Assembly: GCA_015501595.1 (NCBI GenBank)
Contig: JADNRX010000004.1
Coordinates: 248,001 to 312,000, forward strand
Source of the DNA: Hymenopellis radicata
Lineage: Eukaryota > Basidiomycota > Agaricomycetes > Agaricales > Physalacriaceae
Direction: 5' to 3'
DNA: 64,000 bases
Under the pieces are notes generated by a model that was not told the DNA's origin, did no database searches, and saw only the letters and a list, made by a program, of their open reading frames with translations. This document shows positions 24,025 through 35,095 of this stretch, in pieces; within the stretch, counting starts at the first letter, position 1; every line of letters begins with the position of its first letter. Both the position numbers and the translations under genes were made by a program.

Positions 24025-26636
24025 CTAATATCCGGGTCTGCTTCCTTGTGGACCAGGTTGGGATCGACCACGCTGCTGCTGGTATGAATCCTGTGCAGGC
24101 GGATGTTGTTGCATTGGATGAGACAGAGGTGCCATCGCGAAAGGCTTTCTAAATGTCAATGCATTGCTCATCAAGCTGACTAGTGGACTCACAACTATGC
24201 CTTGCTTCTGTTTTGTATGAAATGCGAACAGCTCCGCGATCTGTTTCTCCATAGTCTGCCTTTCCTTGTACAATCGTCCAACTTCCTTCATCATTCCGTG
24301 AACCTCTCGCTTCAGTTCTTTCTTGAAATCTTCTACATGGGCTGAAGCAAATTTAGCGGTGCAGTGCTTGAGCGTTTTGTTCACTTACACTGAACGTTAA
24401 TTTCCGTGGCCTCTTTCATGGCGTCAACGAAACGTATGCGTTCGCCTCTGACTTCACTTGTAAGCTCTGGAAGATGTTAACATGCGATGATAAGGTGCTC
24501 AACGTCGTATTTACCTGCAGTCAATCCTCGAAACAAGGCCTCTTGGTGCTGGTTCTGACGCGCCATAAGATCAACAACTTGTTCTGATGCTGGCGAGGAA
24601 TGAGCAGCAATCGCGGCACTTTGAAGATAGGAACCCACTCAGACCAGCCGTCGGTCTATTGATACTCAAAGCCTCCACAATGGATCCTCTCAACTCGTCG
24701 ATGCTACCCTTGACTTGGTGCAGGAGCGCTACGATGGTCGAACCTTGAGCAACCTCTGCCGGCTCGCATCCCAACGTATTCCGAATCTGTTCGACAGACC
24801 CGTGCATAAATTGGATTTGTGAGGCGCCATTATTTACGAAAGATTCGAGCCACTGTTACCGGAAAAGTTAAAGTATACTCCAAACAACGAGAAGCAGCCT
24901 ACCGTGTTGAGTTCGTTAAGATATCGGACACTATCGGTTTGCTGTTGACTTAGTAAATTACGCTGTTCGACCTCGGCTTTCAGCATGTCAGTTATCTGGA
25001 GCATCTTACAAGGCAAAGTCAGCTGATGTTAATAATATTGGAGGAACCCAACGAGTACCTCAGTGCCACTGTTCGCAATGCCTGTTTCAACAGCGTCCAG
25101 CTTTTCCAGTAATGGAAGCATGTTCGGGAAAGGAGAGACAGATGCAGGAACAGGTTCTGGCGTTACTGGCTGAGATGCATCGCGATCCCTCTTCTCTTCA
25201 AGACTCTCCACCACAGAACGTAGCTCTCGCGAGAGAATCTGCAATGTTTGAACGGAATTGGAGATGTGATCAAGGTGGGAAGGATCGAAAACCGGCTGTT
25301 GTGCGTTGGCCGTTACAGGTCGGTTGGTGAGCGAAGTCACATCTTGAGACACTTTTAACAACGCGTTTTCTGTGCGATCCATTCGCGAGTTAACGTTGCT
25401 GATTCCGAAGTGCGTCTTCGTAAGACCAGCAGCTACGCGTTGATCCAGGCTGGTCAGGCTCAGTAAAAGCTTTTCCAGTTCCTTTGAAATAAAACGTGCA
25501 TCCTCGTGTAGAAATGATTCGTCAGGAAGCGGCGCATCGGCGTACGCGTCTACGATGGATCCAGTTGCGGACCAGAGGCTGAGATCAGCCGGCGTTGGGA
25601 TGAGGAGAGGTAACGGTTTGTTGGAATTTTTAACGGAACGCGTGTTTAGACGAGATTCGCGAACGGTCGAAGAGTTAGGTTCGACGGCCGATTGTGGGCT
25701 TCAAAGTAAGGTTCGGCAGTTTCAGTTTCGTGAGGGACAGAATCGCCGTCAGTCTGAGGGGGAGTCTGAGGTAATGGACGTTTGCTGAGAGGTGATCCAG
25801 AGGAGGGTTCTGTAGACGACTTCTCCATCGGGATTTCAAGGGCTTGAGAAGGCATTATCTTTGAAGGTCTACTGCCTCGACAGGACAGAACGGCATCCCT
25901 GCTCTTGATGAGGAGCATCGATGCAATAAACGATACAATACGTACCATATTGAGCTAACCCAGTCTGCGCGCTCGTGGATAGAAGTTACGGCGAATCGCT
26001 CTACGGGTCTAGTGTCAAATACGAGTTCAAAGAATCGCAAGTCGTCAGATCATAATCCTTGGGTAGCATCGCTAATTCGTCGGGATCGATTTGGTGAGCT
26101 ATCAGCGAGTGGACGTCAGAGACGTCTTTCAAAGGAAGGGAATGTGTATCAGGGTGTCCATTTATGGAGACGGATGAGATGAGGAGTTCCGGTAATTTCA
26201 GTGCTGCAGTAGCTGTCGTCCACACGGGAAGGACTGAAGAGGGGGAGCTACCGTCAGCAACTCTCGCCATGTACAGAACAGTGCCAGTCATGCAGACGTC
26301 TGAAGGAGGTATAGTCGAACGCGACATCAGAGATGCTGCATTAGATGACGAATGACGCTTGGCGTTATTGAACACCTGGTTAAGCTTGAATTTAGAATCG
26401 CCTTTCTTGAAGAGTCCCATAAGGTTTCTGAATGACTGGCGGACTGAAGATTTGTCCTTTTTCGTGAGATATACATGACTGGGCGGGACTGTCTCTTGAG
26501 CACTCGGAGTTCGAGAAGGAGTAGGTGTTGGCTGAGGTGCGAGGGATTCAAAGCGAGATATGAGCTGTTTCGTGGATTTTTTGCGGTCGAGCACAGCGAG
26601 ACTTGAGCGCGAGTCCATCGCTCGAGGTCCCAGCAT
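24025..26636 (-). CDS. uncharacterised coiled-coil protein with PH-like N-terminus
   Basis: I do not recognise the family. Eight exons (25946-26636, 25059-25898, 24903-24995, 24639-24852, 24515-24589, 24389-24466, 24193-24341, 24025-24144) give about 753 residues. After a Ser/Thr/Pro-rich start and KKGDSKFKLNQVFNNAKRH comes a stretch with PH-domain pattern: CMTGTVLYMARV ... ALKLPELLISSVSING ... LRFFELVFDTRPVERFAV, closing with the helix ERADWVSSIWYVL. The middle is disordered. The C-terminal third is coiled coil (MLKAEVEQRNLLSQQQ, KKELKREVHGMMKEVGRLYK). The tail is Gln/Pro-rich. Two missing bases are inferred, near 26041-26055 and 25645-25656. A membrane-binding cytoskeletal or septation role would fit but is only a guess. 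Confidence 0.65.
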
Positions 26637-26850
26637 CGTGGTCAGAAGTCAAGACGCGTTGTTGTGCCTTGTTGATCACCTGGCTTCACCGGTCCACCAT
26701 CTCCCTCTTCTACTTGCCACCTGCACAGCTACCTGGGTTGACGCAGTTGCCCGGATAATCTCTCTATGGGATCTTCATATTGAATATGGTCACTGTTTGT
26801 GTCGCATGGCAAGTCGGCGTCCGACAATTCCCCCAAGACACACCGAAGTC

Positions 26851-26859
26851 TATAAAATA
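26851..26859 (+). promoter_or_regulatory. TATA box that decides the GH27 start
   Basis: TATAAAATA ends right at the in-frame ATG at 26860, which therefore lies in the core promoter. The next in-frame ATG, 26893, is about 40 bases downstream of the TATA box and opens directly into a signal peptide, so it is taken as the start. Confidence 0.6.
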
Positions 26860-26892
26860 ATGCAACTCAAGACGCGACGACGGCCCGGGATC

Positions 26893-28931
26893 ATGCTCAG
26901 CACCTACCTATCTCTTCTCATCGTACTTTCTGGCTGCGTCTCTGCTCAGTCCTCCCCGTATGGCCAATGTGGCGGTACTGGGTGGACAGGCAGCACAACC
27001 TGCACGTCTGGGTACGTTCAAGTATCATTGGTACGCCGGCTTGACTGATACGGTTTCAGATGGACATGTACTTACTCGAATGAATGGTATTCTCAATGCC
27101 TTCCAGCAACTGCGAGCAGCGCATCCACGTCTAGCACCACGGCAGTCACCACAACCACAACTGCGAGAACTAGCGCGACTTCCTCCTCAACGACAACATC
27201 TGCCTCTGGTACAGTGACAGGAATTGCAGGCAGCGCGCCAACGGACCCGCCTTCACCTGATACTGGTAAACTACCTGCTTTGGGGTAAGATTTAGAACCT
27301 TTGTATGAAATATCAGACCTGACAGATATATAGCTGGAATCATTGGAATGCTTACGGTTGTGGTATGCGTCTACTCTGCTCTTTCTCAACATAGATCGAG
27401 TGTTACCCTGTCTTCAGCTATCAGTGAAGCAAAGGTTTTGGCTGCAGCGAACTCTTTCATTTCTCTTGGACTGAAAGACGCTGGTTACGAGTATATCAAC
27501 ATCGATGTACGTTCTATCGTCCTTAATAGCGCTAAAATGATGGCTGGAACTGAGAAATAGGACTGTTGGTCCCTGATGGCGCGCAACTCCTCTACAGGAA
27601 CCATTACTCCAGATCCAAGTAAATTCCCTAACGGAATCAGTGGTGTTGCGACTCAGGTCCACGCCCTTGGACTCAAAATAGGCATATATGGGTACGCAAC
27701 CGTGACTCCGCTTGGTCTTAGCAAATCATTTAGCGTACAGAGACGCGGGCACCGCGACATGTGCCGGTTTCCCAGGCTCGCTCGACACGGAAGCTCTCGA
27801 CGCCTCAACATTTGCTGCTTGGGGCATCGACTACTTGAAATATGGTGAGCCTTGTACCGAAATTATCTATGCTGTGATCTGATCATCCCGCTTTAGATAA
27901 CTGTAATGTTCCCGGAAATTGGAGTGACAGCGGGACACCTCAGAACAATGACTGGTAGTACGTGATACTGATATCCCTACCTTTGGCGCGCTACTGACGG
28001 GACTCGGTTTCAGCAACTCCAATTCTGCGGTTCGGTATCGGCAGATGGGGTCAGTCTTCGATATAGACGTCTAAAGTGTTTCAACATTGAGAATCACACA
28101 GTGGAGCCTTAGCGCCAGTCTCGCCCGATACAGTACGACCTGTGCAACTGGGGCGCCTATAACGTGTGGGAATGGGGCGCCCGCGTAGGCCATTCATGGA
28201 GGATGTCTGGTGATTCTAGGTGCGCGACTCTATCACTTCTCTATCTTGTCGATTAACCATTCATTCAGTCCTACTTGGTCATACATCATGAATATCATAA
28301 CGACCAATGTGGCGCACTTGTCAGCCACCAATTTCTGGGCGCACAATGATATGGATATGATGGAAATTGGTGGGTTTTCTGCCCGCCTTGTCACGAACGC
28401 TATTGACTTAGACCTCTCAAGGTAACGGCGCTCTCACGATTGAAGAGCAGCGTACCCACTTTGCGGCCTGGATCTTTCTGAAGAGTCCTATATTGTTGGG
28501 CACTGACGTGGGTGGCTATTTTTGCGACGCTTCAAGATAACTCATCGGCGTTTAGCTGAGTTTGCTCAATTCAAGTCAAGTGGGCATCATCACGAATGCG
28601 GAGCTCCTTGCCTTCCACCAGGATGCTACAGTGGGTACTCCTGCCAGCCCGTTCACGGCTTACAGTGGGGCGCCCACGACATCGCCGCCAGAGTATTACT
28701 CCGGCAAGTCAGTCGAAAGGCACTCACGTCTTTATCATCAACACGTCTTCAAGTATGGCCACTAAAACTTTCACTTTGTCAAGTGTCCCTGGTCTGGGAA
28801 CATCTGGTAGTTTTAAGGTGCATGATATGTGGATAGGGAGTGATTTGTCGGGCACGTATGCGGCAACGGCCAATTTCTCTGTTAGCGTTGCAGCTCACGA
28901 TAATGTGGCGTACCTGATAACGTCTGCTTGA
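26893..28931 (+). CDS. secreted GH27 alpha-galactosidase with N-terminal CBM1
   Basis: Retaining exo-hydrolase that removes alpha-1,6-galactose from galactomannan or raffinose sugars. Twelve exons from 26893-27011 to 28556-28931, about 498 residues. It has a signal peptide [18 protein letters not shown], then a CBM1 cellulose-binding module ([13 protein letters not shown] ... [15 protein letters not shown]). A Ser/Thr linker leads into the GH27 barrel: [21 protein letters not shown], the nucleophile in [26 protein letters not shown] and a C-terminal beta-domain. Three frame breaks interrupt the catalytic part: missing base near 27395, net +1 near 28116-28123, extra base near 28713. They may be sequence errors or decay. 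A CBM1 on a GH27 suggests action on plant cell wall. Confidence 0.87.
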
Positions 28932-29187
28932 TTTTATCTACAACATTGCTCTGCTCCATATGACATTGACTATTGACGCTTTCGCTTGTCCTACTGAACT
29001 TGAGAACATTGACGCTTACAAACTGAGTGTTGACACCATGTCATGACGTAAAGGTAAACAGGTGCCACGATTTTCTCTTCCATCAATAATTTCATCTCTC
29101 ATAACCACCACAAGTCCTTCGCGAATATCGCCTAATAGTGTGTATCTGACGTGCACTTGTCAATTTTTACTCACGCGAAATAGATCC

Positions 29188-31035
29188 ATGGCAAAGCATG
29201 GGCGCAAACGTCAACGAGTTGCTAAAGACGAGTCCAAGGGCCCAAATCCGTTACTGGACGATGCCAGCAAGGACGACGAAGAACGTCGACTCGAAAGTCT
29301 TTTGTTCGGGACGCCATATATACCGAGTGGGAGCAACAACGTCATCGAGATTGAAGACGACGAAGTAGATGCAGGAAAAGAATTTCAGAATCTAGATGAT
29401 GCCGACGTGAGTGCTTTATTTTGTTCTGCTTAATTGCGTACTGATCTGCTCAGTTATTCTTTGTTGACGGTGGCGAAGTTTCCAATATACAACAACCAAC
29501 GAATCAGACAAAGAAGTAGACGAGGAGGATTCAGGCGAAGAAAAAGATGAGGGCGATGGTGACTCCGACTCAGACGAATCAGAAGAAGAAGAGAAAGATG
29601 AAACGGTACCTCCGAATCCGCTGTCGCGACCTCGCAAGGCAGCAGCATGGTCGGATCCGTCAGACCCGCCCTCAGTGTCCATCGAAAGCAACCAGTTACG
29701 AAAATTACGGGATGCCCCTTCAGAAACTGTTCTGTCCGGCCGGGAGTACGAATCACGTCTAAGACGACAATTCGAACGTATAAATCCTGCACCATCATGG
29801 GCACGGAAGCGGCGACGCGACGAGGACGAAGATGAGGATGACGTGGATAACTTGCTTAGCTCGACTACCGGTATTCTGTCCCAAAAGAGGCGTCCAACGC
29901 TTGCGTCGGGCACTATCGCCATTGAACGTCTACGCGACGCGAATCAAGCATCACAAAAGTCAAATATCGGAGACGTCAAGTCCATCGTTTTCCATCCCAG
30001 CGACCGTGTTCCAGTGTTGGCTGTCGGCACGGGTGATCGTCGCGTTCGCCTGTACAATGTATGTTCCACGTTTCCTTCTTCGTTCGCGAGACTGATTCTT
30101 TGTGCAAGATTGATGGCCACACCTCTCCACTATTACAGACCCTTCATATACCCTCTCTCCCACTCACATCTATATCCTTCCACCCCTCAGGTTCCCATCT
30201 CCTCTTGGCCGGCACGCGTCCGACATATTCCATCTTCGATCTCCAGACAGGCCAAGTGACCAATCAAACAGGCCTTTGGGGCTCGCGCTTCTCTTCAGCT
30301 TCCAAAGACAAGCCAGAAAACATGCATCTGACTGCGTTTAGTCCTGGAGGCGGACTGTTAGCTGTTGCCGGCCGCAACGGGAATCTTCATCTCGTAGATT
30401 GGCAGAGTGGCGGGGGTCAGGTGGTTGGCACCATGAAATGTCCAGGCTCGGCTGGTGGCGGCATAAAATCGCTTTGGTGGGCCGACGATGGAACACTTGC
30501 CACCCTCACTGCAGACGCGGAGGTATTCCTCTGGGATATAGGTCAGCGAAAGTGTTCGCGTCGATGGAAGGATGAGGGTGGCTTCCGAGGGACAGGCAGA
30601 ACCATGTCTGGTTGCGCGAACTGGCTTGCCATTGGCTCCAACACGGGGCTGGTCAACGTCTACGAATCGGATTCGTTTGCGAAGAATCGGGAAGGACAAC
30701 CGAAAACGAAGAAGACTCTAGGAAATATCACAACGGCCATATCGTCTATGACGTTCAATCACGACGCTCAGCTCATGGCTATCGCTAGCAAGGAGAAGAA
30801 GGATTCTATGAAACTAGTCAGCATTTTTTTTCTTTCAACAACCATGGTACTGATGTTTGCTTAGATTCACTTTCCATCCCTAACTGCCTTTGGCAATTGG
30901 CCCACGTCAAGTACACCTGTAGGCCACGTTACAACCATAGATTTTTCACCTAGAAGCGATTATCTTGCCATCGGGAACACGAGAGGAAGGGTCTTACTGT
31001 ATCATCTGAAGGATTATAGCGTGCGGACATTATGA
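29188..31035 (+). CDS. UTP18: Utp18, WD40 protein of the small-subunit processome
   Basis: U3 snoRNP-associated factor needed for 18S pre-rRNA cleavage in the nucleolus. Four exons (29188-29406, 29454-30058, 30109-30816, 30865-31035), about 567 residues. The N-terminus is basic then acidic (RKRQRVAKDESKG; a Glu/Asp-rich block), with REYESRLRRQFERINPAPSWA as a conserved Utp18 segment. WD40 repeats follow: VKSIVFHPSDRVPVLAVGTGDRRVRLYN, split here between two exons, then SFHPSGSHLLLAG, SPGGGLLAVAGRNGNLHLVD and NTGLVNVYES. One base seems missing near 29491-29502, where the acidic region changes frame. Confidence 0.9.
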
Positions 31036-31228
31036 ACATCTATCAACAAAAGTACAGTATGTAGTTGACTCTGTGTTGCGGATTCTTATCCACGTACACC
31101 TGAATACTAAGTTTCCACTGGTCAATGCTTTATACTGTCGTCAGGAAACGTGAAACGGTGTAGAATACAATAAGTATACAGTAAACGTGAAGCGCCGTGT
31201 CTTCAGGTATCGCATAGGAAAAGTGAGA

Positions 31229-32300
31229 TCAGAATGGACATAAATGGTATAAAACGAATATCATGGCAATGACACCGACATTGGGAACGTCCCACCGAGG
31301 CAGAGCGCCATCAATAAGAGGGGTGGCTGCTCCGATGGTTAAATTGAGACAGTTCAACAATGTTGTGTCGACGGAGGATGGCAGAGGCGTGTCTTTTGTG
31401 CCCTCCGCTTCAAAGGCTGCACTATTGTTGTAACCATCAAGCGTTAATGAGACACTACTGGCGCGGTAATACTGAATTGTTGATTCAGGCTGTGGCATCG
31501 TCGAATCCGATTCCTTGTACGCGATAGGCGCCGAGGACACTTTGTCGGTGTTCAAATCTGACGAAGAGCAGTTGGACTTGATATCCGTGATGAGCGACGC
31601 AACAGTGGTGTTGTCAGAGACGACGAAGAACGTCGTATTCCCAGAGGTTGACGGAAACGTGGCGTACGTCATCGCACCACCAGGACGGCTAGAGTTGTTC
31701 GGGTGGCCGTACTATCACAATGAAGCATGTTAGCCGTTAGCGCTGTAAGGTCAAAAGTTTCACTACCTGATTAGTATGCAGATATGAGGCTCCACCGAAT
31801 CCTACACCACCCCAGGCAAGGGGCCAGAAGTAGAAAGGGAAGTTGCGGTTATCGACGCCGCGTCCAGATACACCTGGATAGCCACTTCCATAGGCACTGT
31901 TTGGCGATCAACACGCAATTCGGGTAAGCAAATTCGCGAAGAAGCTTACCTCGTCCCATATACCTGATTTCGCGTGCCGCCACCTTGAGAGCGGCCAGCG
32001 AAGAGGTTACCAGCAGAAATCGTCGTTACAGGCCGCCACCATTTCCATATGCCGCCGCGGTTTTCTGTGTCCCCGACGTGCTTATAGATGAGGTGCGTCC
32101 GGCACCTAAAAAGAAACTGTAGGATGACTTCAAAAGTCGACGTGGAATATACCTGAAGATCCAGCGCCGCCTGAGCTGCCCTTGCCGCCGCTGCTTGAGC
32201 TTGAGCTCCCTCCACCTTTACCACCACCACCCTTTCGTCGCTCTAAACGACGTCTTTCATTGCGCGCTGTAGTTCGCGAAGATATGAAGGGAATGAACAT
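31229..32300 (-). CDS. Gly-rich fungal membrane protein of unknown function
   Basis: Four exons (32153-32300, 31950-32105, 31767-31896, 31229-31711) give about 305 residues. A basic start (NERRRLERRKGGGG) leads into a Ser/Gly-rich stretch. A conserved-looking core follows: GYPGVSGRGVDNRNFPFYFW, then LAWGGVGFGGASYLH and GHPNNSSRPGGAM. After that comes an Asn/Ser-rich region with several N-glycosylation sequons. It ends in a short hydrophobic helix (NVGVIAMIFVLYHL) that could be a tail anchor or a GPI signal. I have seen this core layout in many basidiomycete predicted proteins but know no function. One base appears to be missing near 32030-32040. Confidence 0.6.
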
Positions 32301-33250
32301 GAATGAAGGTGGGAAAAGTCCTTATGGTGGTCGTTAAATAACCATCAACGATCAATATGCAAACCATATGACGCACAGCCTTGAAATTCTCAAATTCTGA
32401 CCGAATCAGCCGGAGCCGGGTTGAGGGCCGAACGGTTAGAGCAGCGCTGAGCGCTGAGCAGTCACGAATCACCAAGCGTGGTAAGTATCGTGGAGTGAAC
32501 ACTGCCAGACGACTAGAAAACGACGTCTGTGGCGTTTTTCTTCGTCGAAACCCACTGACCAGTGCCCAAAACGCGGTGAGTGTCGGAGTATGCTTGGAGA
32601 AACGTCACACAGCCTGGAGTTGAACGTTCAACCCATTGCCAAAAATACTTGCAGACGTTCACCGGCATATCACGAGGAAAGCGCACTTGAATGAGGGGGA
32701 AAGGCTGACAGATTCTTACCTAGATGCTGGGAACCGCGCACTGCCTCATCGCAGTAAACTAAGTGATATAAATCAATGGGCTGTAAGTCTTACAGAGCAG
32801 AAACGTACCGGAGATTATGTCGGAGAAGTAGTACAAGCTCGCTGCTCGCGCATGTGCATGAAATCGATCGTTAACGTTGGTAGTGCTAACAACCTCTCAT
32901 TCGTTGTAGGATTGAGTTCGGGAGTGAAGACCATGCTAAATCACCAGCATAATTTATCGCTGGCCAGGAAGTTCCAACAGGGATCAACGTTATAACTTAC
33001 CTGTAGTATCTGGATCAGAGCGGCCGGAACCAGAAGTATGAATGTTCAAGCCGTGGTATGCGATGGAGGCAGTTCAAGGATATCAAGTTCCGTAGTGTTG
33101 CTGTATAGCAGAAGGAGGAACGCTGTTAGTAGTGTTGACACTAAAAGCAGCTGTACACTAGTAATTGCTGCGGTCACTGTCTCGTGACCGGGACTGGGTC
33201 GATCGCGTTGACGTTGTGCGCAACTTGACAGTAAACCATCACCATCAACC
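32301..33250. other. intergenic, divergent promoter region
   Basis: About 950 bp between the Gly-rich protein gene (-) and RAD9 (+). Short ORFs at 32,381-32,623 and 32,636-32,995 have no motif or splice partner. I saw no tRNA cloverleaf or repeat here. Confidence 0.45.
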
Positions 33251-35009
33251 ATGCAAGCTACTATTGACGCGACAGCCTTGAAACGTACGCGTCTATCTGC
33301 CCGCTTCGACCGTCGATCATCATTCTTCAGCTTTCACCAAGGCCCTTACTTGCATAGCACGATACGGCGACGAGCTCACCCTCCACGCGACCTCGCAGGA
33401 CCTGGCCTTGTCGGCAACTAACTCGTCAAAATCGGCGTACGCACGATTCAAATACGACAGGACTTTCTTCCAGAAATATGCTCTTGACCAGCAGGCAGAG
33501 GACGAGGAAGTGACTGGCCAGTTGCTCGTCAAGGTGCGGGATCACCCTCGATATATGTTGCGTTCAACTCATCTATTTTAGTCGCTTTTGTCGATATTGA
33601 GACACCGGGCGGTCGATAAAACTGTTGAGAAATGTGAACTCTCTATTGTTGATGGAGGGAGCGGCGAGGACGACGAACAAGACAGCTTAGAGAGTAAATT
33701 GGTTGTTGTCTTGCACTGCAAACACGGTAAGTTACATATTGCACTGTGCTCCAGTAATATCTGAAACGGATCACAGGCGTTATCAAGACTCATCGACTGT
33801 TGTTATCGACCCCAAACTCTCTCATGGCTCCTGGCGCTCCGGATGCATCAACTGAATCGTTCTTGACAGTTGGTCCAAGAGCAATCAAGGACATGGTGGA
33901 ACATTTTCCTATGGCTAGGGGAAACAAGTCTGACTCCCAGCTCATTTGGAATTTCGGAGAAAACGAAGTCGAGGTCAAAACCTTAGAATCTTCAATCGAC
34001 TCCAAGGGTAAGCTTGCTACGCAACACATGGAGCTTAGTGATTAGCTATCATTTAGGCAAATCGCAACTAGCTACCGAGCTGACTATCAGTGCTGAGGAA
34101 TTCGACGTGTACAATCTCTACGCTGCGCCGACCGTCATTGCTTTCCATCTAGGCGAATTCAATGTGAGACCTCGAAGGTTTATTGTTACCAAGCTAATTA
34201 ATTTCAAGGCTACCATCGCGTTCACTGAGGCGATATCAGTCACGATGGATCTTCGCTTCACAGATCCAGCTGCACCTCTCTTCATCGACGTAGAGTCAGA
34301 CGGTTTACAGGCTCTTTTCGTTATATCTACGAGCCAAGTCCATAACGCCGGCAACACTGCGCCTCAAGTCATACTCAAGAACAAGAAAAAGCGGCCACGC
34401 GAAGAGGACAGATGGAAGTCAGGATGCAACTTGGGCCACACCTCGTCCCAAGAAACCCATGAAGGCCGCCCAGCCGACGCCGTCCATAAATGGAGGTAAT
34501 AGGTCAGCATCACATCCCGATGGTTCACAAATGGGAAACACGCCGCCTCTACCTCAAGAGTCGGGATCTATGCGGCAGATGTCTATGGGCCCGCCACCAT
34601 TCATTCCTCCGCCTTCCATACGCAGGCGCGAGCGGGACCGTCGAACCCGCCGCGCACTCCGCCATCTAGCTTTGTCCCGCGACCCAACGCGGAGCCTCTG
34701 TTCCTTCCCAGTTCATCCCAGCAAAGTAATAAAGCATTCCAAGACCTGCATCTTGAAGACATGACAGCCGAAGAATTAGAGACGTTTCTCGATCCTGACG
34801 CCGATTTCGATGAGGAGGTTATGGCGGACACGCGATCTTCCCAGAACATCGCGGAACCAGATGCGATGGCTGTTGATTCGGACGACATCAGTATCGAAGC
34901 CACACAGACGCCACAATTGGATGATTCCAAGGTCAGTAACACTTTCCACAGTTACAGTTCTTCATCTGATCAAGATAACCAGACTTTCCAACCCTTGTTC
35001 GACGACTAG
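33251..35009 (+). CDS. RAD9: Rad9, subunit of the 9-1-1 checkpoint clamp
   Basis: PCNA-like clamp subunit that loads at damaged DNA and activates ATR-type checkpoint kinases. Six exons: 33251-33284, 33331-33533, 33582-33727, 33778-34007, 34057-34163 and 34209-35009, about 506 residues. The clamp core is recognisable by ALKPFTKALTCIARYGDEL, ARFKYDRTFFQKY, VVLHCKHGVIKTHRL, WNFGENEVEVKTLES, ELTISAEEFDVYN and the interdomain DPAAPLFIDVESDG. The disordered acidic tail ends in FQPLFDD, as in other Rad9 proteins. A possible in-frame intron, 34933-34983, would delete 17 residues just before it. Two breaks lie in the tail: an extra base near 34405-34412 and a missing base near 34625-34640. Confidence 0.9.
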
Positions 35010-35095
35010 GCAGCCTGTTTAATGTCATACATTTTTTTTCTAGTCCAGCCTCCTCATGCGTAATAAGTAGTCATACAATGTATACCGAAAAAGAG

